Positions 1 through 13,193 are shown, numbered from the stretch's first letter. The stretch is 64,000 nucleotides of DNA from Leucobacter sp. Psy1 (GCF_020096995.1 NZ_CP083692.1:2542001-2606000); one strand, 5' to 3'. Made by a program: numbers and translations. The notes: generated by a model not told the origin, from the sequence alone.

Positions 1-699
<699 letters not shown>

Positions 700-751
700 T
701 TCGTTTCCTCTGTCTGTTCCGGAGTCGTCCCCGGTGGTGAAAAGTGGTGCT

Positions 752-1527
752 CTAGCCTGCGAGCTTCTGCCTGAGGTCGTCGAGTCGAGCGCGCACGCTG
801 CCGTCGATGACGTCATCGGCGAGCTGGATGCGGACTCCGCCGATGACGGACGGATCGATGACGGTCGTGATCTTCACGCTGCGTCCGGCGCTCTCCGCGA
901 GCAGGCGGGCGAGCCGGTCCTGCTGCTCCGCCGACAGCGGGGCAGCGACCGTAACGGTGGCCAGCTCGGTACCGCGCTCATCCGCGACGACCTGGGCCGC
1001 GCGGCGGAGTGCGACGTCGACGCGGCGACCGCGGGGGTTCGCGACGAGGTGCGAGACGACGGTCACCGCTTCGGACGACAGCTTGCCGGCGAACAACCGC
1101 TCGGCGAGGGCCACCTTCTTCTCGGGTGCGGCGAGCTTGCTGCCGAGGTTGAGCTGGAGCTCGTGGCTGCCGTCGATCACCTCGGCTGCGGAGAGCAGTT
1201 CGTCCGAGAGCGCGGCGGCGTCGCGAGCAGCGGCGCGCAGACCGAGGTCCTCAACACCGGCGATGAACTCGTTCACGGTGGACCAGCGCGCCGTGACGGC
1301 AGCGACCAGGATCGCACGCGCGTCGGCTGAGGCTCCTGCGAAGACCCGCTCGACGAGGCGCGTCTTGCCCGCGACCTCCGCTGAGGGATCGCCGAGCACC
1401 GCGGCCAGCGCCGGGTTCGCCTCGATCTGCGCCGAAGCGCGAAGGAGCTCGACCCCGGTGCCCGCCGCGACCTGATCGGTCAGCGCGGCGCGCGCCTGGG
1501 ACAGAGCCTCGCGTGACGCGCTTCCCA

Positions 1528-1528
<1 letters not shown>
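752..1528 (-). CDS. atpH: ATP synthase F1 subunit delta
   Basis: The delta subunit joins the F1 head to the peripheral stalk (b dimer). The 258-aa product has the OSCP/delta layout: an all-helical N-terminal half and a C-terminal region with the family pattern ending in [18 protein letters not shown], followed by a short LDDLRQKL tail. It is longer than the E. coli protein (about 177 aa), as is usual in actinobacteria. The start codon overlaps the atpF stop by one base (TAATG), so translation is probably coupled. Confidence 0.96.
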
Positions 1529-2088
<560 letters not shown>

Positions 2089-2111
2089 TCAAATGAAACG
2101 CTGAACCGGGA

Positions 2112-2387
<276 letters not shown>

Positions 2388-3233
2388 TTAGTGCTCTTCA
2401 GCCAGCGCGAGCTGGATGTAGACGGCGGTCAGGATGGTGAAGACGTAGGCCTGCAGCACGGCGACGAGGATCTCGAAGAGCGTGAAGGCGAAGCCGAACG
2501 CGAGCGTTCCGACACCGAGCACGGGGTAGAAGCTCCCCGCGTACAGGATGAAGAAGTTCGTCGCGGAGAACGCCAGGACCAGGATGATGTGCCCGACCAT
2601 GAGGTTCATCAGCAGACGGAGCGTCAGCGTGACCGGGCGAAGCACGAACGTCGAGAGGATCTCGATCGGCGTGACAAGGATGTAGAAGGGCTTCGGAACG
2701 CCTGAGGGGAACAGTGAGTTCTTGAAGAAGTTCTTCGGGCTCTTCTTGATGCCCGCGTAGATGAACGTCACGTAGGAAACCGCAGCGAGAATGAGCGGCG
2801 TGCCGACGAGGGCTGTTGCCGGCATGTTGATGCCGGGAATGATACCCGTGATGTTGAACGCGAAGATCATGAAGAACATCGTCGTCAGGATCGGCAGGAA
2901 CCGGCGCCCGTCCACCTTGCCGAGCAGGTTCTCGGAGATGTTGACGCGCACGAAGTCGAGCGCCATCTCCGTGATCGACTGCCCGCGCGTCGGAATGACC
3001 CGCATACGGCGGGTTCCGAAGTAGAACAGGATCAGCAGGACGATCGCGATGACCACCCGGAGCAGCATGATCCGGTTCATCTCGAAGGGCGTGCCTTCGA
3101 AGAAGAGCGCCGGAGGATAGAACTCATCGAGCGACGGGGGGTGGAACTCCCCTTCTGCCGCGAGCAGACGGGGGGTCACGAGTTGCACAGCGTTAGCGAA
3201 CAGCGCCATTCTCCTGATTCGGGGTGTGAACAT
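2388..3233 (-). CDS. atpB: ATP synthase F0 subunit a
   Basis: The a subunit holds the proton half-channels beside the c ring. The 281-aa protein has five to six membrane segments and the conserved channel helix with its essential arginine in TLRLLMNLMVGH, followed by a C-terminal QAYVFTILTAVYIQLA helix. The start is uncertain: ATG 3233 gives MFTPRIRR, while ATG 3209 gives MALFANAV. Neither has a well-spaced ribosome site. A 163-base gap with an AT-rich block separates it from the upstream atpI. Confidence 0.95.
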   Translation of the reverse strand: MFTPRIRRMALFANAVQLVTPRLLAAEGEFHPPSLDEFYPPALFFEGTPFEMNRIMLLRVVIAIVLLILFYFGTRRMRVIPTRGQSITEMALDFVRVNISENLLGKVDGRRFLPILTTMFFMIFAFNITGIIPGINMPATALVGTPLILAAVSYVTFIYAGIKKSPKNFFKNSLFPSGVPKPFYILVTPIEILSTFVLRPVTLTLRLLMNLMVGHIILVLAFSATNFFILYAGSFYPVLGVGTLAFGFAFTLFEILVAVLQAYVFTILTAVYIQLALAEEH

Positions 3234-3315
3234 AGATCCACACGACGTCGAGCGATGGTCGTGCCCCAGGGCTCAAGGGCTGACACAGATGCTCAGCCCG
3301 GCAGGGAACACGTCC

Positions 3316-3334
3316 ACTCTATCAATATTTTCAC
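3316..3334 (-). promoter_or_regulatory. Candidate promoter for the atpBEFHA part of the operon
   Basis: The only AT-rich block in the 163-base gap between atpI and atpB is the run read on the minus strand as AAAATATTGATAGAGT. TAGAGT (complement of 3316-3321) fits a vegetative -10 hexamer and is about 83 bases from the atpB ATG. No convincing -35 was seen. Inference from composition and position only. Confidence 0.35.
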
Positions 3335-3396
3335 CGCAGGCGAAACTCGGCGTCAGTAACCCGGGTATTGCGCGAGACGCCGCTATGATGCCGACC

Positions 3397-3876
3397 TTAG
3401 TCGGTAGTGGGGTCGGAAATCGCGGGCATGCGCGACTTCACCACGACGAGGACGTCGAGCACGAGGGAAACCAGCACTCCCGCGAGCAGTCCCACGAAGA
3501 ACGCGATCGGGTCCAGCCAGGTCTGGTCGCGGAGCAGCAGCAGTGCCACGATGAAGCCGATGAACTTCAAGAGCCATGTACCGAGCACGATGCCGAAGAA
3601 CACCGCGACGTAGAGCTCACTCCCGATGAAGCGGTTCGCGAATGCGATGCTGCCGACGGTGAGTACAAGGAACACACCTGAGAAGGCGGCACCCATCGCG
3701 CCCCCGATCATGGCCGGCGTTCCGCCAATCAGGTATCCGCTCCCGCCGACGACGACGACAAGCACGACCGTCGCGATCGCGCCCCAGCGCACGGCGCGGA
3801 GCAGGAGCGGCTGCGAGGTGGGCAGCCGCCGCTCGGGGTGCGCTGGCTGGCCTTCGGGCATCGCGGGGTCGCTCAC
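3397..3876 (-). CDS. atpI: Small membrane protein of the AtpI/Rv1303 type
   Basis: This 159-aa protein has four predicted membrane segments (roughly residues 33-52, 57-78, 85-112 and 120-145) with short polar ends. Its position, directly between wecA and atpB, matches the AtpI-like gene of actinobacterial atp operons, a group thought to help assembly of the c ring. Sequence similarity within this family is weak, so the call rests mainly on position, length and topology. Its ATG overlaps the wecA stop (ATGA). Confidence 0.75.
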   Translation of the reverse strand: MSDPAMPEGQPAHPERRLPTSQPLLLRAVRWGAIATVVLVVVVGGSGYLIGGTPAMIGGAMGAAFSGVFLVLTVGSIAFANRFIGSELYVAVFFGIVLGTWLLKFIGFIVALLLLRDQTWLDPIAFFVGLLAGVLVSLVLDVLVVVKSRMPAISDPTTD

Positions 3877-5057
3877 TCGGGGGTCCTCTCATCGGTCGAC
3901 GACGATGCGCCGATCGGAGCGGACGCACGCTTCTTCCACGGTACCAAGTCGCGCTGAACGACGCGTTCGCGCACCCGGTCCATCGGCACGAAGACCACGA
4001 CGGCGCAGAGAGCCGCCCCTGCGAATAGGACGACGGCGGGAAGCAGGAAGCTCTGCAGCGTGAACGTCAGCAGGCAAGCGGTCGAGAGGACTGCGGTGCC
4101 GAGGTAGAAGATGAGCACCGCCTGTCGAGGCGAGTGCCCCATGTCGAGGAGCCGATGGTGCAGATGCAAGCGGTCGGCCGAGAACGGGCTCTTCCCCGCC
4201 ATGAGCCGGCGAACCACCGCGAGCGTGAAGTCGGCGAGCGGCAGCGCGAGCACCGCGATCGGCAGGATGATCGGAATGTAGCTCGCCAGCACCAGCTTCT
4301 GATCCAGCGCCGCAGGGTTGAGCTGTCCGGTCACGGAGATCGTCGAGGTGGCCATCAGCAGCCCGACGAGGAGCGCTCCGGTGTCTCCCATGAACATGCG
4401 CGCCCGGTGCCAGTTGAAGGGGAGGAAGCCCGCGCAGACGCCGATCACGATGGCCGCCAGCAGGCTGGCGAGATTCACCGCGTCGATGGCGCCGGCCTGC
4501 GCTGTGAGGATCCGAGTGTAGATGAAGAAGACGGAGTTCGCGATGATGGCCACCCCGGCGACCAGTCCGTCCAGTCCGTCGACGAAGTTCACGGCATTCA
4601 TGACGAGCGCCACCAGGAAGACTGTGATCGTGAAGTTGAGGCCGGGCGAGCCGACGATCAAGGTGTCTCCCAGCGGCAGCGACACGATCTGCACGCCCTG
4701 CCAGGCGAGGAGCGCACCCGCGACGAGCTGTGCGGAGAGCTTGATCATCCAGTCGAGGTCGAGCAGATCGTCCAGGACCCCGACCACGGCGATGAGGGCG
4801 CACGCGCCCAGGATGGCCCAGATCCGTCCCGGTGCCGCGAAGATCGGAGCCAGTGACTCCTGCGTGGCCGCGACCCCGAAGGCGACGAGCAGGCCGGCAA
4901 ACATCGCCACCCCACCGAGCCTCGGGGTGGGCGTGCGGTGCACGTCCCGCTCCCGCACCTCGGGCGCGAGGCGGTAGCGACGGCTCAGCCTGAGCACCAG
5001 GTACGACGCGGCCGCCGTCGCGCCCGCCGCGACGAGGGCGACGATGACGTAGATCAT
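3873..5057 (-). CDS. wecA: Undecaprenyl-phosphate GlcNAc-1-phosphate transferase (WecA/Rfe type)
   Basis: An integral membrane enzyme that transfers a sugar-1-phosphate from a UDP-sugar to a polyprenyl phosphate. In mycobacteria the same position holds WecA, which starts arabinogalactan linker synthesis; the sugar acceptor in this organism is not known. The 394-aa protein has about ten membrane segments and the family motifs: the aspartate-rich GVLDDLLDLDW (near residue 100), NAVNFVDGLDGLVAG, FMGDTGALLVG, and the histidine loop RLHLHHRL. I start it at ATG 5057 (MIYVIVALVAAG), two bases after the Sua5 stop. The reading frame is open further upstream but that stretch overlaps Sua5 and looks non-coding. 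Confidence 0.9.
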   Translation of the reverse strand: MIYVIVALVAAGATAAASYLVLRLSRRYRLAPEVRERDVHRTPTPRLGGVAMFAGLLVAFGVAATQESLAPIFAAPGRIWAILGACALIAVVGVLDDLLDLDWMIKLSAQLVAGALLAWQGVQIVSLPLGDTLIVGSPGLNFTITVFLVALVMNAVNFVDGLDGLVAGVAIIANSVFFIYTRILTAQAGAIDAVNLASLLAAIVIGVCAGFLPFNWHRARMFMGDTGALLVGLLMATSTISVTGQLNPAALDQKLVLASYIPIILPIAVLALPLADFTLAVVRRLMAGKSPFSADRLHLHHRLLDMGHSPRQAVLIFYLGTAVLSTACLLTFTLQSFLLPAVVLFAGAALCAVVVFVPMDRVRERVVQRDLVPWKKRASAPIGASSSTDERTPE

Positions 5058-5058
5058 G

Positions 5059-5736
5059 TCAGGCTCCGGTGCGGTCCTCGACCGTGATCTCCGGAAGGAG
5101 CTGCGAGATCGCCTCCTGCGAGACGCCGCCGTGGCGGAGGATGCCGATGGTACCGCCGTCCTCAGTGACCTGGGTCGCATCGACGATGGTCGATGACACG
5201 CCTCCGGAGGTGCGCGGACCGTCCTCGAGGTACACCGAGACGCTGTCCTCGAGCATCTCCTTCGCGGCTGCTGCGGTCTGTGCGGCCGGCTGACCGGTGA
5301 GGTTCGCGGACGACACCGCCAGAGGACCGGTCTCCTGCAGCAGCTCGATGGCGAGCGGGTTATCCGGGATCCGCAGCGCCACGGTGCCGCCTGTCTCTCC
5401 CAGATCCCAGTCGAGTGCCGGATTCGCACGGAGCACGATCGTGAGCGCACCTGGCCAGAACGCCTCCGCGAGCCGGTTCACGGGCTCGGGCACCTCAGCG
5501 GCGAGCGCGTGGAGCGTCGCGGTGCCGGGGATCAGGACGGGCGGCGGTGACGTCCTGTCGCGGCCCTTGGCGTCGAGCAGCCGCTGCACGGCCGCTGGCG
5601 TGAACGCGTCTGCGGCGACACCGTAGACGGTGTCCGTCGGCATCACGATGAGTTCGCCCCTGCCGATCGCCTGTCGCGCCATGCGGGTCCCCGTCAGCAG
5701 CTGGGAACTCTCGGAGCAGTCGTACACCTCGGCCAT
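5059..5736 (-). CDS. tsaC: L-threonylcarbamoyladenylate synthase (Sua5/YrdC/YwlC family)
   Basis: Makes threonylcarbamoyl-AMP from threonine, bicarbonate and ATP for the t6A modification of tRNAs reading ANN codons. The 225-aa protein is essentially the YrdC domain with its typical GELIVMPTDTVYGVAADA N-terminus, the WPGALTIVL segment and the nucleotide-pocket SSANLTGQPA. It lacks the long C-terminal Sua5 domain. The start ATG 5736 is preceded at 8 bases by TAGAGT on the minus strand, so it may have its own promoter in addition to read-through from prmC (75-base gap). Confidence 0.92.
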   Translation of the reverse strand: MAEVYDCSESSQLLTGTRMARQAIGRGELIVMPTDTVYGVAADAFTPAAVQRLLDAKGRDRTSPPPVLIPGTATLHALAAEVPEPVNRLAEAFWPGALTIVLRANPALDWDLGETGGTVALRIPDNPLAIELLQETGPLAVSSANLTGQPAAQTAAAAKEMLEDSVSVYLEDGPRTSGGVSSTIVDATQVTEDGGTIGILRHGGVSQEAISQLLPEITVEDRTGA

Positions 5737-5811
5737 AACGCACTACTCTACCCGTTCGGATGTAGACGAACCGGGGAGTCTCCTCGCCGACCTGCGGCGC
5801 AGGTCGAGGAC

Positions 5812-6690
5812 TCAGCGGACTGCGGTGGTGGTGCGATCCCGCTCCGTGAGGTCCCGGTGGGTGACCGGATCGCTCCAGCCGAGCGCGCCGAGGACGGCCT
5901 GGATCGCCTCGCCCTGTTCCTCCGCGTGCTCGAGGACGATGCGCCCGCCCGGCTTGACGAGCGCGAGACCGGCCCGTGCGATGACCCGCACCACATCAAG
6001 ACCGTCGGCGCCCCCGTAGAGCGCGAGCGCCGGATCATGGTCGCGCACCTCCGGGTCGCGCGGCACCATGTCCGCCGGCACGTACGGCGGATTGGAGACG
6101 AGCACGTCCACGGCGCCGACGATAGGATCGAGCAGCGCGACCGCGTCGGCGACATCGCCCTGCAGCAGCGTGACCCTGTTCCCGCCGAGTGCCTCGACAT
6201 TGCGCTCGGCCCAGGCGTGGGCCTCACGACTCTTCTCGATCGCCCACACCCGCGCACGGGGAACCTCCGCGGCGATCGCGAGGGCGATCGCTCCGCTGCC
6301 GGTGCAGAGGTCGACCGCGACCGGCGTCTCGGACTCTGACTGCTGGAGCGCGTCGATCGCGAACTGCGCCACGGTCTCGGTCTCTGGGCGCGGAGTGAAG
6401 ACACCGGGTCCCACTGCCAACTCGATGGTGCGGAACGGGGCTCGGCCAGTGAGGTGCTGCAGCGGAATCCGTTGCGCGCGCTCACCCGTCAATGATCGGG
6501 CGGCGTCCGCGGCGCTCGCGCTCACCCGGCCCCTGAGGACCGCGAGCGACTGCACTCTGCCGCGCGACTCCCCCAGCACGTGGGCGAGGATCAGCTCAGC
6601 ATCGACCTCGGGCCCCGGCACGTCGGCGGCGCGCAACTGAGCGGCCATCTCGGCCAGGAGTCGGTCGGCGGGAATCTCGGCTGCAACCAC
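5812..6690 (-). CDS. prmC: Release factor glutamine methyltransferase
   Basis: N5-methylates the glutamine in the GGQ motif of RF1/RF2 using S-adenosylmethionine. An N-terminal helical domain (residues 1-85) precedes the Rossmann methyltransferase: motif I VDLCTGSGAIALAIA and the catalytic NPPYVP (near residue 195) are clear. The start is set at GTG 6690 because a TAGGGT element lies six bases upstream on the minus strand, the leaderless arrangement seen repeatedly in this window; GTG 6693 is an alternative. Its substrate gene prfA is normally adjacent but lies 3.2 kb away here, beyond cysK-cysE and a transporter. Confidence 0.94.
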   Translation of the reverse strand: MVAAEIPADRLLAEMAAQLRAADVPGPEVDAELILAHVLGESRGRVQSLAVLRGRVSASAADAARSLTGERAQRIPLQHLTGRAPFRTIELAVGPGVFTPRPETETVAQFAIDALQQSESETPVAVDLCTGSGAIALAIAAEVPRARVWAIEKSREAHAWAERNVEALGGNRVTLLQGDVADAVALLDPIVGAVDVLVSNPPYVPADMVPRDPEVRDHDPALALYGGADGLDVVRVIARAGLALVKPGGRIVLEHAEEQGEAIQAVLGALGWSDPVTHRDLTERDRTTTAVR

Positions 6691-6745
6691 CACCCCACCC
6701 TACCCGGCTGCACCCGCACGAGACACTCGTCACACGGGGTCGCAA

Positions 6746-6788
6746 AGCATAACCGGGTGTGACTTTGTGCATAACTGAACGGTATGCT
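6746..6788 (+). promoter_or_regulatory. Candidate cysK promoter with inverted repeat
   Basis: A GTGACT (6759-6764) and TATGCT (6783-6788) pair with an 18-base spacer could serve as -35 and -10. The same stretch carries an imperfect inverted repeat, AGCATAACCG (6746-6755) against CGGTATGCT (6780-6788), plus a direct repeat of GCATAAC. A regulator bound here would cover the promoter. Prediction by eye only. Confidence 0.35.
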
Positions 6789-6831
6789 TGTCCGAGCATC
6801 CGTGACCCGAAGCGAAGGAGATCGCACGCAC

Positions 6832-7767
6832 ATGGCACGCACGTATCAGAACATCACCGAGGCATTCGGCAACACCCCCCTCGTCCGCCTGAACCGCGTG
6901 ACCGACGGCGCGGAAGCCGAGGTCTACGCCAAGCTCGAGTTCTACAACCCGGCCGGCTCCGTGAAGGACCGCATCGGCATCGCCATCATCGACGCCGCCG
7001 AGCAGTCGGGCGAGCTGAAGCCGGGCGGCACGATCGTCGAGGGCACGAGCGGCAACACCGGCATCGCGCTCGCGTTCGTGGGCGCCGCGCGCGGGTATCG
7101 CGTGATCCTCACGATGCCGGAGACGATGAGCATCGAACGCCGGAAGATCCTGAAGGCATACGGGGCCGAGATCGTCCTGACCGAGGGGCCCCTCGGCATG
7201 AAGGGCGCCGTCGCGAAGGCCGAGGAGATCGCCGCAGAGACGGACGGAGCGATCCTCGCCCGCCAGTTCGGCAACCCGGCGAACCCGGCGATCCACCGCT
7301 CGACGACCGGTCCGGAGATCTGGAACGACACCGACGGCGACATCGATATCTTCGTCGCGGGCATCGGCACCGGAGGCACCATCACCGGTGCGGGCGGCTA
7401 CCTCAAGGAGCAGAAGCCGGACCTCAAGGTCATCGCGGTCGAGCCCATCGACTCGCCGCTGCTCACCGAGGGGAAGGCCGGCCCGCACAAGATCCAGGGC
7501 CTCGGCGCGAACTTCGTTCCCGACATTCTGGATCGCGAAGTCTACGACGAGGTCATCGACGTCTCGCTCGCCGACTCGATCGCGAAGGCCCGCGACCTGG
7601 CCACGCAGGAGGGCATCCTCGCCGGGATCTCTTGCGGTGCAGCGGTGTGGGCAGCTACCGAGGTCGCGAAGCGCCCGGAGAACGCCGGAAAGAAGATCGT
7701 CGTCGTGATTCCCGACTTCGGCGAGCGCTACTTCTCGACGGTGCTCTACGAAGATCTGGACGTCTAA
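6832..7767 (+). CDS. cysK: Cysteine synthase (O-acetylserine sulfhydrylase A)
   Basis: PLP enzyme that makes cysteine from O-acetylserine and sulfide. The 311-aa protein shows the family motifs: NTPLVRLNR at the N-terminus, the PLP lysine in [11 protein letters not shown] (about residue 44), the substrate loop [10 protein letters not shown], the phosphate-binding GTGGTITG, and SCGAA near the C-terminus. ATG 6832 is preferred over the upstream ATG 6784 because AAGGAG lies 11 bases before it and the product then starts like other CysK proteins. cysE follows after 36 bases, giving a complete serine-to-cysteine pair. Confidence 0.96.
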   Translation: MARTYQNITEAFGNTPLVRLNRVTDGAEAEVYAKLEFYNPAGSVKDRIGIAIIDAAEQSGELKPGGTIVEGTSGNTGIALAFVGAARGYRVILTMPETMSIERRKILKAYGAEIVLTEGPLGMKGAVAKAEEIAAETDGAILARQFGNPANPAIHRSTTGPEIWNDTDGDIDIFVAGIGTGGTITGAGGYLKEQKPDLKVIAVEPIDSPLLTEGKAGPHKIQGLGANFVPDILDREVYDEVIDVSLADSIAKARDLATQEGILAGISCGAAVWAATEVAKRPENAGKKIVVVIPDFGERYFSTVLYEDLDV

Positions 7768-7803
7768 GCCGCCGCCATCGCCACCAACGGAGCATCCAGC
7801 CAG

Positions 7804-8373
7804 TTGAGCACCTTCACCCGCATCAGGGAAGACATCGCAGCCGCACGCGCGAACGACCCCGCAGCGCGCGGCGCGCTGATGATCGTGCTCGTCTATTCGG
7901 GGCTCCACGCCGTGTGGTGGCACAGGCTCATCCACCGCCTCTGGGGGCGGGGCATGCGGTTTCTCCCGCGTGCCCTCTCCCAGGTGGTGCGATTCTTCAC
8001 CGGCATCGAAATCCACCCGGGCGCGACCATCGGGCATCGGCTCTTCATCGACCACGGCATGGGCGTGGTCATCGGTGAGACGGCCGTCATCGGCGACGAC
8101 GTACTCATCTACCACGGGGTCACCCTCGGCGGAACCGGCCATGACACCGGCAAGCGCCACCCCACCATCGGCGACCGCGTCATCATCGGCGCCGGTGCGA
8201 AACTGCTCGGCAACATCGAGCTCGGCCATGACTCCGCTGTCGGCTCGAACGCCGTCGTCGTGCACTCCGCTCCCCCGTGGACCACGCTCACCGGCATCCC
8301 CGCGGGGCAGCGTCCTCGCCGCGGCGCGCCACACGCAGAGCAGCCGGACATGGCCGACTTCTACGTGATCTGA
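7804..8373 (+). CDS. cysE: Serine O-acetyltransferase
   Basis: Acetylates serine with acetyl-CoA, giving the substrate for CysK encoded just upstream. The 189-aa protein is the short form: a brief helical N-terminus, then a left-handed beta-helix of hexapeptide repeats (about residues 70-155) with the catalytic FIDHGMGVVIGE and the GVTLGGTG loop. The start is TTG 7804, with GGAG 11 bases before it; no ATG or GTG lies nearby. The C-terminal tail ending in FYVI resembles the CysK-docking tail, which ends in isoleucine, so a cysteine synthase complex with CysK is plausible. Confidence 0.95.
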   Translation: MSTFTRIREDIAAARANDPAARGALMIVLVYSGLHAVWWHRLIHRLWGRGMRFLPRALSQVVRFFTGIEIHPGATIGHRLFIDHGMGVVIGETAVIGDDVLIYHGVTLGGTGHDTGKRHPTIGDRVIIGAGAKLLGNIELGHDSAVGSNAVVVHSAPPWTTLTGIPAGQRPRRGAPHAEQPDMADFYVI

Positions 8374-8417
8374 GGTCGCTTCACGGTCCGCAGTCCGCCT
8401 AAACCCGCGGCGACGGG

Positions 8418-9818
8418 CTAGCGCAAGCGACGTCCGTGGAAGTCCATCCACCTCTTGGTGCGCCGCTGCTCCACGAGGATGAACACGAGGCCGAGGATCC
8501 AAAGCGGGATCTGCACGGCGAACGCCACTCGGAACGCGTTGAGCGAGTAGTGCTCGGGGGATCCGGCACCCTGCAGATCGAGCGCCAGGCCGATGCCGAG
8601 GATCACGAGCAATGCCGCCGTGAAGCCGCCCGTATTGACGACTCCCGTAGCGAAGCCGGCGAAGCTGACGGGCGTATGCGAACGCGACACCTCGAAGGCG
8701 ATCATCGAGGCGGGTCCGCCGATCGGAACGACGATGACGAGCAGCAGCAACAGCCACAGAGGCGGCGTCGTGGGCCACACGATGACGGTCGTCCAAGTGA
8801 GCATGATCGCGACGGTGATCCCAAAATGGATCCAGACGCGTCGCTCGAGGAATCGCGAGCTCAACGGCCCCAGGAAGAGGCCCGCCGCCATCGACGAGAC
8901 GACCATGACGCTCAGCAAGCCGCCTGCCGCGGCCGCGTCCAGCCCGACTCCGCCGATGAGGAACGGTGTACCCCAGAGCAGGAGGAAGGCGTGAGAGGCG
9001 AACGGCGAGGTGAAGTGCAGCCAGTAGGCGAGGCGCACGCCCGGAATCCTGAGCAGACGCCTGAACCTGCTCCAGAAGCCTACGCGCTTCGGCTGGACCG
9101 TCGGCGACGGTTGCGTGACCTCGATCATGGACGTCGCGGGCGGGGGCGAGAGTGGCGAGGCTCCCGCTGCGCCGGACGCCAGCGACTGCGCGTCCCGGCT
9201 GCGCCGCCCCAGCCTGCCCGTCATCCGTTCGAGGGCGGTCCCGACTCCCGGCCGATCGCGGATCACGAGTGCCGACAGGATCGTCACGAGCAGACCGACC
9301 GCTGCGACGCCGAGGAAGCCTGGCATCCACCCCACCGCTCCGACGAGCAGTGCGAGCGGCGTGACCGAGACGAGCTGGCCGACCTGACCGGTGAGCGCGG
9401 TCACCTGGCTCACGGTGGGCAGTTGCCGCACCGCGAACCATTCGGGCAGGAGGCGCATCACACTGATGAACGTGCAGGCATCGCCTGCCCCGACCAGCAC
9501 GCGGGCGAGCACGGCAAGCCAGACCTCGTGCACCGTCGCCATGAGTACCTGGCCGACCGCCATGAGCAATCCACCGCTGAGGATCAGCGTCGTCGGCCCG
9601 AGTCGGTCCAGGAGCATGCCGACGGGAATCTGCAAGCCCGCGTAGACGATGAGCTGGATGACCGGGAAGGTGGCCAGAGTCGTCGCGTCGATCGCGAAGT
9701 GGTCCTGCGCCGCCGGCCCGAGAGCGGCGAGCGATGACCGGTTGATGATCGCGATGGCGTACGCGATCGCTCCGACTCCCCAGACCGCCCACGGGAGGAT
9801 CAGTCGAGGCGAACGCAT
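8418..9818 (-). CDS. MFS transporter, substrate unknown
   Basis: A 466-aa integral membrane protein with twelve predicted helices in two halves joined by a long polar loop (about residues 205-260, Ser/Pro/Thr-rich). The MFS loop motif GMLLDRLGP is present between helices 2 and 3. The fold resembles nitrate/hexuronate-type MFS carriers, but nothing fixes the substrate. It lies between prmC-cysK and prfA and points towards cysE, with a 44-base convergent gap. The ATG at 9818 has TAGCAT six bases upstream on the minus strand, so the message is probably leaderless. Confidence 0.85.
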   Translation of the reverse strand: MRSPRLILPWAVWGVGAIAYAIAIINRSSLAALGPAAQDHFAIDATTLATFPVIQLIVYAGLQIPVGMLLDRLGPTTLILSGGLLMAVGQVLMATVHEVWLAVLARVLVGAGDACTFISVMRLLPEWFAVRQLPTVSQVTALTGQVGQLVSVTPLALLVGAVGWMPGFLGVAAVGLLVTILSALVIRDRPGVGTALERMTGRLGRRSRDAQSLASGAAGASPLSPPPATSMIEVTQPSPTVQPKRVGFWSRFRRLLRIPGVRLAYWLHFTSPFASHAFLLLWGTPFLIGGVGLDAAAAGGLLSVMVVSSMAAGLFLGPLSSRFLERRVWIHFGITVAIMLTWTTVIVWPTTPPLWLLLLLVIVVPIGGPASMIAFEVSRSHTPVSFAGFATGVVNTGGFTAALLVILGIGLALDLQGAGSPEHYSLNAFRVAFAVQIPLWILGLVFILVEQRRTKRWMDFHGRRLR

Positions 9819-9876
9819 ACGTCCATGCTAGTCCTCCGACCCGCGCCGAGGAGACCGCGACGGGACCGGAAGAAAC

Positions 9877-10950
9877 TCAGGAGCCGAGATCGGCGAGCCT
9901 GGCCTCTTCGTCCATGCGGATGCAGGACTCCACGACGGGATCGAGCGCTCCGTTCATGACGTGATCGAGGTTGTACGCCTTGTACCCGGTGCGGTGGTCG
10001 GCGATGCGGTTCTCGGGGAAGTTGTAGGTGCGGATGCGCTCCGACCGGTCCATCGTCCGGATCTGAGTCGAGCGGTATGCACTCGCCTCGGCCGCTGCTT
10101 CCTCCGCCTGCTTGGCGAGCAGGCGGGCACGGAGCACGCGCATCGCGGCCTCGCGGTTCTGCAACTGGCTCTTCTCGTTCTGCATCGCGACGACGATGCC
10201 GGAGGGCAGGTGGGTGATCCGGACTGCGGAGTCTGTCGTGTTGACAGACTGACCACCGGGGCCGCTCGAACGGTAGACGTCGATCTTGAGGTCGTTCTGA
10301 TTGATCTCGACCTCTTCCGGCTCATCGACCTCGGGGTAGACGAGGACGCCGGTCGTCGACGTGTGAATGCGCCCCTGCGACTCGGTCACCGGCACGCGCT
10401 GCACGCGGTGCACGCCGCCCTCGTATTTGAGGTGCGCCCAGACGCCCTGCGACGGATCGCTGGCATTGGCCTTGATGGCGATCTGCACGTTCTTGTAGCC
10501 CCCGAGATCGCTCTCATCCTTCTCGAGCATCTCGGTCTTCCAGCCCTTGGACTCCGCGTAGTGCATGTACATGCGCAGCAGGTCGGCGCCGAACAGCGCC
10601 GATTCGGCACCGCCCTCGCCGCCCTTGATCTCAAGGATCACGTCGCGTGCGTCATCGGGATCGCGGGGGATCAGAAGCCGGCGTACCCGCTCCTGAGCCT
10701 CCGCGAGCCCCGATTCCAGGTCGGGGATCTCCTCGGCGAACGCATCGTCCTCTTTGGCGAGCTCGCGCGCCGCCTCGAGGTCGTCGCCCAGCTGCTGCCA
10801 GTGCTCGTACGCCGCCTTGATCTTGCTGAGCTCGGCGTACCGACGGTTCACCCGCTTTGCGCGGGACGCATCGGCGTGCAGTGCGGGATCGGCCAGCTCC
10901 TCCTGGAGCCCGGCGTGTTCCCGGATCAGGCCCTCGACCTGTTCGAACAT
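9877..10950 (-). CDS. prfA: Peptide chain release factor 1
   Basis: Terminates translation at UAA and UAG. The 357-aa product has the usual length, the codon-recognition tripeptide PVT in [14 protein letters not shown], and the catalytic GGQ in [17 protein letters not shown]. It starts 18 bases after the rho stop, so the two are almost certainly co-transcribed. In many actinobacteria rpmE sits between them; here it does not. The glutamine of GGQ is the target of PrmC encoded at 5812-6690. Confidence 0.97.
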   Translation of the reverse strand: MFEQVEGLIREHAGLQEELADPALHADASRAKRVNRRYAELSKIKAAYEHWQQLGDDLEAARELAKEDDAFAEEIPDLESGLAEAQERVRRLLIPRDPDDARDVILEIKGGEGGAESALFGADLLRMYMHYAESKGWKTEMLEKDESDLGGYKNVQIAIKANASDPSQGVWAHLKYEGGVHRVQRVPVTESQGRIHTSTTGVLVYPEVDEPEEVEINQNDLKIDVYRSSGPGGQSVNTTDSAVRITHLPSGIVVAMQNEKSQLQNREAAMRVLRARLLAKQAEEAAAEASAYRSTQIRTMDRSERIRTYNFPENRIADHRTGYKAYNLDHVMNGALDPVVESCIRMDEEARLADLGS

Positions 10951-10968
10951 GATTCCTCCGTGAGCGCG

Positions 10969-13068
<2,100 letters not shown>

Positions 13069-13193
13069 GATGGTCCTTTCGGAAGATGGTGTGCCACGGC
13101 TCACGTTCGGGCCAGATGCCCGGAATACCGTGGATTCGCACGATTGTGCTCGGATCGCCGTCGATGACGGCGAGGAAACGGTCCGCCGGTGCG

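Noticed and set aside
5058-5450. N-terminal extension of wecA to 5450
   Set aside because: That stretch lies inside the Sua5 gene, is Arg/Ser-rich and is not membrane-like; ATG 5057 gives a standard WecA start.
6730-9792. A very long minus-strand frame (about 1020 codons) across cysK, cysE and the MFS gene
   Set aside because: It is antisense to cysK and cysE and out of frame with the MFS gene; composition is Arg/Ala/Gly/Asp-rich without domains, typical of GC-rich shadow frames.
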